Source: Flavihumibacter profundi
GTDB lineage: Bacteria; Bacteroidota; Bacteroidia; Chitinophagales; Chitinophagaceae
Assembly (NCBI RefSeq): GCF_020076305.1
Contig: NZ_JAIQXE010000001.1
Coordinates: forward strand, 310,001-374,000
DNA: 64,000 nt
Direction: 5' to 3'
The position numbers were made by a program, and so were the translations under genes. Under the pieces are notes generated by a model that ran no database searches, was not told where the DNA came from, and was given only the letters and a program-made list of their open reading frames with translations. Below are positions 45,255-54,443 of the stretch, piece by piece; positions within the stretch are counted from its first letter, which is position 1; each line of letters begins with the position of its first letter.

Positions 45255-46145
45255 ATGAATTTTACTGAAAAAATATTAGATAAACTTTATTATAAGCAGT
45301 GGACTATTGGTATTGGAAAATTAAGTCCTGAAGAATTTATTCGGGAAAAGAAGACTGACTTCCATGTCAAGTGGCTTGACCTGGGCAATTCCATGCGCTT
45401 CCTTGCTGATCCTTTTTTTGCTGAAACAAAGGATGGCGGGTTATCAATCCTCGTAGAAGATTTCCGGTCAGAATTTGATTATGGAATATTATCGCTGGTG
45501 AACGTAAAACCAGATATGAAGGAACCTGTAATCAGGGAAATCATGAATACAGGCAGCCATTTGTCTTATCCTTTTTTATGGAAAGAAGGAGATAAAACAT
45601 ATTTGATCCCTGAAGCCGGGGCAAGTGGTTCGGTTCCTTGTTATTTGTATGATATAGTTAGTGGTGAAACAAAGTTTGTGAAAAATCTTTTTGATCAAAC
45701 ATTGATTGATCCGACCATAATTAAAAAGGACGGCAAATACTGGTTGTTTGCTACAATGGCTTCACCACATCATAACAACCATTTACACCTGTTTTCGGCA
45801 GAACATTTTTTGGGGCCATATACAGCCCACACCGGCAATCCCATTGTAACTGGCCTTAAAGGGTCCCGACCTGCTGGTAATATTTTTGAAGTGGATGGCA
45901 GTCTTTACAGGCCGGCGCAGGATTGTTCCGGATACTATGGGGGAGCTATGGTTATAAAGAAAATAACACTGCTAAGCGATAAGGGATATGCTGAAGAAGA
46001 TTATATGGAAATCTTACCGAGGAAGGGCACTAAATATGATTTTGGTATCCACACTATTAATTTTTTTAATGGGTATGTTGTAGTTGATGGCCTGAGAAGG
46101 TTCCTGGCTCCGATCGAAAAAGCCAGGCATATTCTGGCAAAATGA
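45255..46145 (+). CDS. GINT1-like (glucosamine inositolphosphorylceramide transferase-like) beta-propeller protein
   Basis: This 296-residue protein resembles the bacterial relatives of plant GINT1, a five-bladed beta-propeller domain related to GH43/GH32. Landmarks are RFLADPFFAETKDGG, SYPFLWKEGDKTYLIPEAG, LIDPTIIKKDGKYWLFATM and SRPAGNIFEVDGSLYRPAQDC. In bacteria such genes lie in polysaccharide clusters and are thought to act as sugar transferases, but the activity is not established. No signal peptide is seen. It starts 14 nt after the FemAB-like gene. Confidence 0.75.
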   Translation: MNFTEKILDKLYYKQWTIGIGKLSPEEFIREKKTDFHVKWLDLGNSMRFLADPFFAETKDGGLSILVEDFRSEFDYGILSLVNVKPDMKEPVIREIMNTGSHLSYPFLWKEGDKTYLIPEAGASGSVPCYLYDIVSGETKFVKNLFDQTLIDPTIIKKDGKYWLFATMASPHHNNHLHLFSAEHFLGPYTAHTGNPIVTGLKGSRPAGNIFEVDGSLYRPAQDCSGYYGGAMVIKKITLLSDKGYAEEDYMEILPRKGTKYDFGIHTINFFNGYVVVDGLRRFLAPIEKARHILAK

Positions 46146-46171
46146 AGAGAGTAATTTGAATTCCTGATACT

Positions 46172-47596
46172 ATGTTGTTCAATTCGATAGAATTTGTTAT
46201 TTTTTTTATAGTTGTAACTACCCTGTATTTTTTGCTTGAGCATAAATACCGGTGGTTTCTTCTTCTTGCAGCCAGTTGCTATTTTTATATGGCATTTGTG
46301 CCGGTTTACATCCTCATACTGGGATTCACTATTGTGATTGACTATTATGCGGGAATCATTATTGAACAATCAACAGGAAAGAAGCGAAAGTCCTGGCTGA
46401 TCGTTAGCCTTTTTGCTAATATCGGTGTGCTGGCGGTTTTCAAGTATTATAATTTCCTCAATGATAATTTAAGTTTTCTCCTTTCCAGGGCAGGAAGGGA
46501 AAACCCGATTCCATATTTAAAAATACTATTACCAATTGGCCTTTCCTTTCACACATTCCAGGCAATGAGTTATACCATTGAAGTATACAGGGGTAACCAG
46601 AAGGCAGAACGTAATTTTGGTATTTATGCATTATATGTAATGTTTTATCCCCAGTTGGTTGCAGGCCCGATCGAGAGGCCGCAAAACCTGCTTTTCCAGT
46701 TTTATAAGAAACATAGTTTTGATATTGATCGTATTTTCAATGGTTTGAAATTAATGTTATGGGGCTTCTTTAAAAAACTGGTAGTAGCCGATCGATTGGC
46801 TACTTATGTTAATGCTGCCTATAATTACCCTGAGAACCATAGCGGTCTCACCCTGATTGTAGCCACCATCTTTTTTGCATTCCAGATTTATTGTGATTTT
46901 TCGGGTTATTCTGATATAGCTATAGGGGCAGCAAGAGTAATGGGATTCGACCTGATGAAAAACTTCAACAGGCCATATTTCTCATCTACTGTTTCTGAAT
47001 TTTGGAAAAGGTGGCATATATCCTTATCGACCTGGTTCAAAGATTATCTATATATATCCCTGGGTGGTAACAGAGTGTCTGTTCCGCGGATATATATTAA
47101 CCTGTTCATTGTTTTCCTGGTTAGCGGGTTATGGCATGGTGCTAACTGGACATATGTGATTTGGGGTGGATTAAATGGATTATACCTTGTGGCGGCAATC
47201 ATGCGCGACAAATTACTGGCAAAATATAAATTAGAAATTCCTGGTGCACAAACCTGGGCTGGCAAGTCATTCAGTATACTTTTTACTTTTTTACTAATTT
47301 GTTTTTCATGGATATTTTTCAGGGCCGCAAATGTTGATGTGGCATTTCAGATTATCCGGAAAATGGCTAAACTTGAAGGACCGCTCTACACAACCTATCC
47401 TACTATGTTTTTTTGCCTGCTGAGTATGGTGATGCTACTTGTTGTGGAAGTGAAGCAGGAGTATTTCAATGGAGCATTTAGCTTTATGAATAACAGAAGC
47501 CCAGTGGTCAGGTATTCCACTTATCTTTTCCTTTTACTGATGATATTATTAATGGGTGTTTTTGATGGCGGTCAATTCATTTATTTCCAGTTTTAG
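46172..47596 (+). CDS. MBOAT-family O-acyltransferase, first copy (AlgI-like)
   Basis: This 474-residue inner-membrane protein has about ten helices. The MBOAT catalytic features are FWKRWHISLSTWFKDYLYIS and the key histidine in SGLWHGANWTYVIWGG. AlgI-type proteins move acyl groups, usually acetyl, across the membrane for transfer to exported polysaccharides. It pairs with the SGNH gene 14 nt downstream and is very similar to the second copy at 49818, with long identical stretches in the central part and divergent C-terminal tails. Confidence 0.93.
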   Translation: MLFNSIEFVIFFIVVTTLYFLLEHKYRWFLLLAASCYFYMAFVPVYILILGFTIVIDYYAGIIIEQSTGKKRKSWLIVSLFANIGVLAVFKYYNFLNDNLSFLLSRAGRENPIPYLKILLPIGLSFHTFQAMSYTIEVYRGNQKAERNFGIYALYVMFYPQLVAGPIERPQNLLFQFYKKHSFDIDRIFNGLKLMLWGFFKKLVVADRLATYVNAAYNYPENHSGLTLIVATIFFAFQIYCDFSGYSDIAIGAARVMGFDLMKNFNRPYFSSTVSEFWKRWHISLSTWFKDYLYISLGGNRVSVPRIYINLFIVFLVSGLWHGANWTYVIWGGLNGLYLVAAIMRDKLLAKYKLEIPGAQTWAGKSFSILFTFLLICFSWIFFRAANVDVAFQIIRKMAKLEGPLYTTYPTMFFCLLSMVMLLVVEVKQEYFNGAFSFMNNRSPVVRYSTYLFLLLMILLMGVFDGGQFIYFQF

Positions 47597-47610
47597 GAAC
47601 CAGATAAAAA

Positions 47611-48549
47611 ATGAACTATAATTCGTCTATAATGGTGTTTTTTAGAAAAATTCTGATATTGGTTGTTTTGCTGCTTGCTGTTGACTTTTTAGCCGGCGCA
47701 GTGCTGAAACATTTTTATTTCAGGCAGAAAAGCGGCATCGATTATCAAACTATCTACTCCGTTGAAAAGGCAAATGAGGATATTCTATTTTTCGGCTCTT
47801 CAAGAGCCGCACATCATTATGTACCTGATATTTTTGCTGATAAATATGCAATGAGTGCATATAATACCGGAAGGGACGGAAATTATATCCTTTATGGCTA
47901 TTGCCTTGCGAAATGCATATTTGAACGCCATCAACCTAAATTAGCCATTATTGATGTTAGCCGTAATGAGTTCCAGCGTAAAGAAGGTAGTTATGATTAC
48001 CTGTCTTCATTACTCCCATTTTACGGTAACTATGAATCAATCCGGGATATTATCGATAAAAGGAGCAGGTTTGAGCCCGTTAAATTATTTTTCCACACCT
48101 ATCCATATAATAGCCTGTTCCCGGTAATTGCCCTAAATGTAATCAGGGAAAAATCAAAAGCGTTGAATATTAAAGGATATATCCCCCTTTATCGTTCAAT
48201 AGACCGGCCAGCAAAAGTCATTTCCAAAGAACCCGACTATGAGTTAGATCCATACCTGGTTGATACTTTCAGGCAATTTATTAAAAAATGTAAGGAGAAC
48301 GGAATTGCTGTAGCCGTGGTTTGTTCCCCATATTTTGATAAATATGAACAGGAAGACGCTACTTTGATAAAAGTGAAGGAGATATGCAGTGAGGAGTCAG
48401 TTACATTTCTTGATTATTCGCAGGATGCACGTTTTACCGGTAATCAAAAAAAATTCGATGACTACAATCATTTAAATAATGATGCCGCCAAAGAATATTC
48501 AGCAATTTGTTCAGATACCCTAAGGATACTGCAGCATAAAATCAATTAA
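47611..48549 (+). CDS. SGNH-hydrolase-like membrane-anchored acyltransferase partner, first copy
   Basis: This 312-residue protein has an N-terminal membrane anchor (about 8-30) and a periplasmic SGNH-like domain. The nucleophile Ser is expected in ILFFGSSRAAHHY, and the Asp/His pair in DDYNHLNNDAA near the end. In AlgI/AlgJ-type systems such a protein transfers the acyl group brought by the MBOAT protein to the polysaccharide. Its sequence is less conserved with its paralog at 51249 than the MBOAT pair is, which may mean a different acceptor. Confidence 0.8.
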   Translation: MNYNSSIMVFFRKILILVVLLLAVDFLAGAVLKHFYFRQKSGIDYQTIYSVEKANEDILFFGSSRAAHHYVPDIFADKYAMSAYNTGRDGNYILYGYCLAKCIFERHQPKLAIIDVSRNEFQRKEGSYDYLSSLLPFYGNYESIRDIIDKRSRFEPVKLFFHTYPYNSLFPVIALNVIREKSKALNIKGYIPLYRSIDRPAKVISKEPDYELDPYLVDTFRQFIKKCKENGIAVAVVCSPYFDKYEQEDATLIKVKEICSEESVTFLDYSQDARFTGNQKKFDDYNHLNNDAAKEYSAICSDTLRILQHKIN

Positions 48550-48567
48550 TCCCTTACCTATTTAAAT

Positions 48568-49716
48568 ATGAAAATATTAATGCTTGTTCCTGGATTGCCA
48601 CTGGATACAAATAAGATAAAAGGAGGCGTACACTCTGCCACCATTAATTTATTGAACGGTTTTAAAGAAGAAAAAGCGCAGGTAAGGTTACTTGCTTTTA
48701 CTAACGAGGTAAAAGAGGTAACCATCCGGAACTTTTCTGATACAATCGATATTTATTTTATCCCCGAGGGTAAGATGCCTTATCACGCCCTTAATTACCT
48801 TTTTGCCTGCAGAAAACATGTTGAAAAACAATACCGTTCTTTTCAGCCAGATATTATCCATTTTGAATTGGGTGGTGCTTTTCTTTTGTCTTCCCTATGC
48901 AGGATTGACCGTAAGAAAATGGTCCTGACTGTTCATGGTATTGCATTTGGTGAAGCAAAGATTTCAACAACATGGAGGCGGAAATTAATGTGTTATTACA
49001 ATGGCTACCTTGAGAGGTTACTTTTGCCAAAACATGTGGTTCAGCTTTCCGAATATTCCAACAAACTCTTTAACAGCTGGAAAGGAGGAAAGGCTGACAC
49101 TTGCATTATTCCAAATGCGATTAAAGCCGATTATTTTCAGATACCGCCTATTGGCCAGGTTAGTGGAACCATTTTATACCTTGGTATATTATATGACAGG
49201 AAAAATATAATGCTTCTTTTGTACGCACTAAAGAAACTGGTGGAAAATAATATGGCTTATCGTCTTGAAGTAGTGGGTGGTTACCTTAATGAGGAATATA
49301 AAGAGCAGGTTGAAAATTACATAAAGGAAAATAAACTTGAGCAATATATACATTTCAACGGGTGGCTCACACAACCCGAGGTGATCGAAAAATTAAATGA
49401 AATAGATATTCTTGTTATAACCTCCAAGCAGGAGACGCTGCCTATGGCTATCGCCGAGGCGATGGCTGCAGGACGTGTAGTTGTAGGAACTGATGTAGGC
49501 GGTATTCCGGAAATGATCGATAATAATGAAAATGGATTTGTTTTTACCGAAGGCTCTGAATCTGGCTTGTACAGTATTCTGGCCTCTTTATATAAGAAAG
49601 ATGATAAGGTAAAACAGATTGGAGCAGCGGCCAAAATTAAGGCACAAAACACTTATTTTGCTGCCAGGGTTGCCAGGGAAACATTAAATTTTTATCAGAC
49701 AATAATCCGGGCCTGA
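48568..49716 (+). CDS. GT4-family glycosyltransferase
   Basis: This 382-residue GT-B enzyme has the N-terminal KILMLVPGLPLDTNKIKGGV and FHFELGGAF-like acceptor domain, then the donor domain with GTILYLGILYDRKN, VVGGYLNEEY and the E-x7-E motif in SKQETLPMAIAEAMAAG (about 288-305). It lies between the two MBOAT/SGNH cassettes, 18 nt after the first one, and is followed by a 101-bp gap with a hairpin. Confidence 0.9.
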   Translation: MKILMLVPGLPLDTNKIKGGVHSATINLLNGFKEEKAQVRLLAFTNEVKEVTIRNFSDTIDIYFIPEGKMPYHALNYLFACRKHVEKQYRSFQPDIIHFELGGAFLLSSLCRIDRKKMVLTVHGIAFGEAKISTTWRRKLMCYYNGYLERLLLPKHVVQLSEYSNKLFNSWKGGKADTCIIPNAIKADYFQIPPIGQVSGTILYLGILYDRKNIMLLLYALKKLVENNMAYRLEVVGGYLNEEYKEQVENYIKENKLEQYIHFNGWLTQPEVIEKLNEIDILVITSKQETLPMAIAEAMAAGRVVVGTDVGGIPEMIDNNENGFVFTEGSESGLYSILASLYKKDDKVKQIGAAAKIKAQNTYFAARVARETLNFYQTIIRA

Positions 49717-49742
49717 TAACTTGACCTTTTAGGGTAGGAAAC

Positions 49743-49768
49743 CTAGTATTTATAACAATAAATACTAG
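49743..49768. other. 11-bp perfect hairpin inside the exopolysaccharide cluster
   Basis: CTAGTATTTAT (49743-49753) and its complement (49758-49768) surround a four-base loop. It is AT-rich and followed by seven A rather than T, so it is a weak terminator at best on the plus strand. It may be an RNA-processing or attenuation site ahead of the second acylation cassette. Confidence 0.5.
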
Positions 49769-49817
49769 TAAAAAAACGTATTTATACGAATAGAAAAATA
49801 AACACAACGGGAGTAAA

Positions 49818-51245
49818 ATGTTATTTAATTCTTTTGAGTTTGTAATCTTCTTTTTTGTTGTTACAAGCTTATATTTTCTGGTTTCTCACCCGTACAGGTG
49901 GATACTTCTCCTATTGAGTAGCTGCTATTTTTATATGGCATTTGTTCCCGTTTATATTCTGATTCTCGGGTTTACTATAATTATAGACTATTATGCGGGT
50001 ATGCTTATTGAAAAATCAACCGGTAAGCGACGAAAAATATGGCTTATTGTAAGTCTTGCTGCAAATATTGGCGTATTGGCAATATTCAAGTATTATAATT
50101 TCCTGAATGATAATTTGACCGCATTGCTCAGTGGGATAGGGAAATCAAATCCTATCCCATACCTGAAAATACTTCTGCCGATTGGGCTCTCCTTTCACAC
50201 TTTCCAGGCAATGAGTTATACCATTGAAGTTTATCGGGGAAATCAAAAGGCTGAGCGGCATTTTGGGATTTATTCGTTGTATGTAATGTTTTATCCCCAG
50301 CTTGTTGCTGGTCCTATTGAAAGACCACAGAATCTTTTATTCCAGTTTTATAAGGAGCATAAGTTTGAATATAACCGGGTGATTGCAGGATTACAACTCA
50401 TGTTATGGGGACTATTTAAAAAGCTGGTGATTGCTGACCGGCTTTCCATATATGTAGATTCCATCTATAACAATGCCGAACACCATAATGGTCCCACTTT
50501 TATAGTAGCTACTGTATTTTTTGCATTTCAGATATATTGTGATTTTTCTGGCTATTCAGATATAGCAATCGGTTCCGCAAAAGTCATGGGATTTGACCTT
50601 ATGACGAATTTCCGGCGGCCATATTTTGCAACCAGTATATCAGAGTTTTGGAAAAGATGGCATATCTCATTATCAACCTGGTTCAAGGATTATCTCTACA
50701 TATCACTTGGTGGCAACCGGGTTACTGTGCCCAGGATGTATTTTAACCTGTTTTTTGTTTTCCTGATCAGCGGTCTGTGGCATGGAGCAAACTGGACTTT
50801 TATTATTTGGGGGGCACTCAACGGAATTTACCTGATTTTTGCACTTATTTCTCAAAAGTACCGGGACAGGTTTAATGAATTTTTGGGAATAGCCAGGAAC
50901 AGACAATTCCATAAAATACTTCAGATACTGGTGACATTTGCCCTCGTATGTTTTTCCTGGATATTCTTCAGGGCGGCAAACTTTCATGATTCCAGTTTAA
51001 TTATCCACAGGATATTTACAACAGGTGGTTCTGTTTTTATCGGAAATATGTTTTTATTCATCTATTGTATATTGGCAATTTTGCTTTTACTTGGAATTGA
51101 ATTGAGGCAGGAATTGAAAGGACAGATTCTTTACTTTAATAGTGATCAATTGGTCCTTCGGAATATTTCTTATATGTTCCTTATTTTATTAATACTACTT
51201 ATCGGGGTATTTGATGGTGGTCAGTTTATTTATTTTCAATTCTGA
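49818..51245 (+). CDS. MBOAT-family O-acyltransferase, second copy (AlgI-like)
   Basis: This 475-residue protein is a close paralog of the MBOAT protein at 46172. It has the same FWKRWHISLSTWFKDYLYIS and SGLWHGANWTFIIWG catalytic blocks, and the two copies share nearly identical central segments while the C-terminal quarter differs. A GGGAG sequence lies 5 nt before the ATG. It forms the second acylation cassette with the SGNH gene 3 nt downstream. The role is O-acylation of the polysaccharide, possibly with a different acyl group or position. Confidence 0.93.
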   Translation: MLFNSFEFVIFFFVVTSLYFLVSHPYRWILLLLSSCYFYMAFVPVYILILGFTIIIDYYAGMLIEKSTGKRRKIWLIVSLAANIGVLAIFKYYNFLNDNLTALLSGIGKSNPIPYLKILLPIGLSFHTFQAMSYTIEVYRGNQKAERHFGIYSLYVMFYPQLVAGPIERPQNLLFQFYKEHKFEYNRVIAGLQLMLWGLFKKLVIADRLSIYVDSIYNNAEHHNGPTFIVATVFFAFQIYCDFSGYSDIAIGSAKVMGFDLMTNFRRPYFATSISEFWKRWHISLSTWFKDYLYISLGGNRVTVPRMYFNLFFVFLISGLWHGANWTFIIWGALNGIYLIFALISQKYRDRFNEFLGIARNRQFHKILQILVTFALVCFSWIFFRAANFHDSSLIIHRIFTTGGSVFIGNMFLFIYCILAILLLLGIELRQELKGQILYFNSDQLVLRNISYMFLILLILLIGVFDGGQFIYFQF

Positions 51246-51248
51246 TGC

Positions 51249-52214
51249 ATGTGGATTTTTGGCAAATGGTCACAAATGGAGAAAATGGATATTATTAAGT
51301 TTATTAAAAGGACGCTGTTGTTCTTCTTAGCTGTTTTCCTGTTGGATTTTACAGCGGGCCATGCCATGCGATATTTTTATTTTAAGCAGAATTCAGGATC
51401 CTTATATCGGACAACTTTTGCTTTGGACAGTACCAAAGCCGAAGTGCTGGTTATTGGTTCTTCCAGGGCAAGCAGGCATTATAACCCTGAGGTAATGCAG
51501 GAAAAGATGGGGATGTCAGTTTATAATGCCGGCCAGAAAGGGAACCATATTTTTTACCATTACGGAATTTTGAAAGCTGTCCTTACAAGGTATAAACCTA
51601 AAGTGGTGGTATTAGATTTATTATATGATGAATTCAAACCTGAACAGGATAGCTATGACAGGATATCAACCCTTCTTCCGTATTATGATTCGCACCCTGA
51701 ATTGATGGAACTGATTCAACTGAGGGGGCCATACGAGACAATTAAATTAAGATCCAGATTATATCCCTATAATTCATTGATATTGCCGGTTATTAATGGA
51801 AACCTGGGGCTGGATAAAAAACGGGAACCTGAAATCAAGGGTTTCCTTCCGCTGGACGCAGTTATGGCCGATTCCGTCAAGAAAAATTCTGCAAGAGTGG
51901 AGTATCCCCTCGACTCAATGAAATTGAAAACGTATGAAAAAATCATATCAACCTGTAAAGAAGCGGGAATCAGTTTATTCATTGTTTTTTCACCTGCCTA
52001 TCTTGATGATATCATAAGTAATTATTCTGTAACAATTGGCCGTGAAATGGCTGTCAAAAACAATGTGCCATTTTTTGACTTTGCAGAATCAGCACCTTTT
52101 ATGAATGATTATAAGCTTTATTCAGATAACGTTCACCTCAATTCAAAAGGTGCGGCAATATTTTCAAGGCAGGTAGCAGATAGTATTCTTAATCACCTAA
52201 AGAACCCTCGTTAA
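51249..52214 (+). CDS. SGNH-hydrolase-like membrane-anchored acyltransferase partner, second copy
   Basis: This protein of up to 321 residues has an N-terminal anchor (about 20-40) and an SGNH-like periplasmic domain, with the nucleophile Ser in VLVIGSSRASRHYNPE and the Asp/His pair in SDNVHLNSKG. It is the partner of the second MBOAT copy. The ATG at 51249 is used; ATGs at 51276 and 51285 would give a shorter N-terminus more like the first copy. The paralog pair has the same order and spacing as the first cassette, so a segment duplication followed by divergence is likely. Confidence 0.8.
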   Translation: MWIFGKWSQMEKMDIIKFIKRTLLFFLAVFLLDFTAGHAMRYFYFKQNSGSLYRTTFALDSTKAEVLVIGSSRASRHYNPEVMQEKMGMSVYNAGQKGNHIFYHYGILKAVLTRYKPKVVVLDLLYDEFKPEQDSYDRISTLLPYYDSHPELMELIQLRGPYETIKLRSRLYPYNSLILPVINGNLGLDKKREPEIKGFLPLDAVMADSVKKNSARVEYPLDSMKLKTYEKIISTCKEAGISLFIVFSPAYLDDIISNYSVTIGREMAVKNNVPFFDFAESAPFMNDYKLYSDNVHLNSKGAAIFSRQVADSILNHLKNPR

Positions 52215-52216
52215 TT

Positions 52217-53290
52217 ATGAAAATCTGGTTCGATCTATCCAATTCCCCGCATATCAATATGTTCTATGATATGATAAAAGAGCTTGAAAGCAGGGGGCAT
52301 GAAATAATTATTACCTGCAGGCCACTGGCTAATACAATTGACCTTTTGCAGCAAAAAAAACTCCAATACACCGTTGTGGGTGAGCATTATGGCAAAAATC
52401 TGTATAAGAAAATTTTTGGCTATCCAATTCGTGTAACCCAATTGGTTAAGTTCTTGTCCGGTAAGAAAATTGATATTGCAATTTCTCAAAGTTCATTCCA
52501 TTCACCTGTTGTTGCCAAACTACTGGGCATACCATCAATCTATACAAATGACAATGAGCATGCGATGGGTAACATTCCTTGTTTTTTAATGGCTTCTGAA
52601 ATTTTAATTCCTGAAAACCTGTCTGTTGAGAGTATTGTCAGGAAAGGTGGGTCCAGAAACAGAATTAAACAATACCCTGGTGTGAAAGAAGGGATTTACC
52701 TGTGGAAAAAAGGTGAAGATATCCATGCAGTTAGAAAAACTAATCCTGCAGATAAAATCAGGATTTATGTTCGTCCTGAGCCCCTGACGGCACAATATTA
52801 TAAAGGTGGATTAAATTTCCTGGATAATTGCCTGGAGCAGATACAGCACAATTATGAAGTGATTGTATTACCAAGGGATAAGACCCAGTTACAGCATTAC
52901 CGGCAGGAAAAATTTTCAGCACTTCAGGTACCTGAGAAACCACTGCATTTCGATCAGATCGCCGCGAATTGTTCTTTATTCATTGGAGCGGGCGGTTCTA
53001 TGACCCGAGAAATGGCTATCCTGGGTGTTCCAACAATATCTGTTTACCAGGACGAACTCCTTGAGGTTGATAAATTTCTGCTGGAAAAGCATTTGATGAT
53101 GCATGAGCCAAACCTGGATTCTGAAAAATTGAAGGATTATATAAAAGCGTTAGATAGTAAAGAGCCTGCACTGATTCTTATGGAAAAGGGAAAAAAGGCT
53201 TATTATATGTTTATTGAAGAGATACTGAGACTTGGGCAAAAAAGTTCGGGGAGCAAATCCTTCAGGCTGGAATCAGTTGTAGATAAATAA
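52217..53290 (+). CDS. DUF354 glycosyltransferase-like protein
   Basis: This 357-residue GT-B-fold protein matches DUF354, related to UDP-GlcNAc 2-epimerase and glycosyltransferases: MKIWFDLSNSPHINMFYDMI at the start, SQSSFHSPVVAKLLGIPSIYTNDNEHA in the N-terminal domain, and SLFIGAGGSMTREMAILGVP in the C-terminal domain. No activity is proven for the family. It begins 2 nt after the SGNH gene and may add or modify a sugar of the repeat unit. Confidence 0.8.
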   Translation: MKIWFDLSNSPHINMFYDMIKELESRGHEIIITCRPLANTIDLLQQKKLQYTVVGEHYGKNLYKKIFGYPIRVTQLVKFLSGKKIDIAISQSSFHSPVVAKLLGIPSIYTNDNEHAMGNIPCFLMASEILIPENLSVESIVRKGGSRNRIKQYPGVKEGIYLWKKGEDIHAVRKTNPADKIRIYVRPEPLTAQYYKGGLNFLDNCLEQIQHNYEVIVLPRDKTQLQHYRQEKFSALQVPEKPLHFDQIAANCSLFIGAGGSMTREMAILGVPTISVYQDELLEVDKFLLEKHLMMHEPNLDSEKLKDYIKALDSKEPALILMEKGKKAYYMFIEEILRLGQKSSGSKSFRLESVVDK

Positions 53291-53427
53291 ACGCACATAA
53301 CGCGGGCACACATTTATTTATTTTGTTATATAGGGCAAAATATAAGAATTGGTGCTCTTTTACAATATTATGGTAGTGAAACAGTTTTAAGGAATAAATG
53401 AGTTATATAATTTTTTAATTACGTGAA

Positions 53428-54441
53428 ATGGTAAAAGTTGGACTGATAGGAGCAGGTAAAATGGGTATTTCTCATTTGGCCATTCTTGGAGCACATCCTA
53501 ATGTTGATGTGGTTGGGGTATGTGATACCTCTAAAATGGTTATCGAAGCATTAGAAAAATATAGTTCATTTCCTTGTTTTTATGATTATAAGAAAATGTT
53601 GGCTCAGGCAAGGCCAGATGCGGTCGTAATAGCTGTGCCAACAAAGTTCCATGCTTCTATGGTTGCTGAAATGCTAAATCTTGGCATTCATGTTTTCGTA
53701 GAGAAACCATTTTGCCTTCGGCCGGAAGAGGGACTTGAATTAACTAACCTTGCAAAAGCCAAGAGATTGGTTAACCAGGTTGGGTATCATAATAAGTTTG
53801 TAGGCACTTTTACTGAGGTTAAAAGAATTCTTGATGGTGGCTTTATTGGAGAGGCTTACAATTTTATGGGCCAGGCTTATGGCCCGGTAGTTGTTAAGCC
53901 GAAGCAGGAAACATGGCGGTCGAATCCAGAAGAGGGCGGAGGCTGCCTGATGGATTATGCTTCTCATGTTATTGATCTGATTAATTTTTTGCTTGCGCCG
54001 GTTAAATCTGTTCAAAGCAGTGTGCTTCAGCCGATCTTTTCAAATAGTGTTGAAGATGCAGTTTATGCTATGATGAAGCTTAATAATGGAGTATCAGGAA
54101 TGCTATCCGTTAACTGGAGTGATGAAACACACCGAAAAATGACAACTTCAGTAACTATCAGTGGTAAAAAGGGAAAGATCATTTCTGATGCCAATGAATT
54201 AAAAGTATTTTTTAAAGATGATAATTGTCCACAAGGTTATTCAAAGGGATGGAATGTGAAATATGTGACAGACCTGACGCCAACAGTAGATTATTACCTG
54301 AGGGGAGAGGAATATTCTTCCCAAATGGATTATTTCATAAAGGCAATTGAAGGAGAAGTGCCAAATGATATTAACTCATTTGAATCTGCAAACAAAACAG
54401 ATGTGGCAATTGCTTTAATCAGACAAGCTCAACAAAGATAA
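53428..54441 (+). CDS. Gfo/Idh/MocA-family sugar oxidoreductase
   Basis: This 337-residue NAD(P)-dependent enzyme starts with the Rossmann motif VGLIGAGKMG (residues 4-13) and has EKPFCLRPEEG, with the conserved EKP lysine near residue 94. The C-terminal half is the alpha/beta substrate domain. In polysaccharide clusters such enzymes oxidise or reduce sugar nucleotides. The next two genes (aldo/keto-reductase-like and WecB) follow at 2 and 9 nt, so the three form a tight module for one sugar-nucleotide pathway. A 137-bp gap precedes it, with no clear promoter. Confidence 0.9.
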   Translation: MVKVGLIGAGKMGISHLAILGAHPNVDVVGVCDTSKMVIEALEKYSSFPCFYDYKKMLAQARPDAVVIAVPTKFHASMVAEMLNLGIHVFVEKPFCLRPEEGLELTNLAKAKRLVNQVGYHNKFVGTFTEVKRILDGGFIGEAYNFMGQAYGPVVVKPKQETWRSNPEEGGGCLMDYASHVIDLINFLLAPVKSVQSSVLQPIFSNSVEDAVYAMMKLNNGVSGMLSVNWSDETHRKMTTSVTISGKKGKIISDANELKVFFKDDNCPQGYSKGWNVKYVTDLTPTVDYYLRGEEYSSQMDYFIKAIEGEVPNDINSFESANKTDVAIALIRQAQQR

Positions 54442-54443
54442 AC

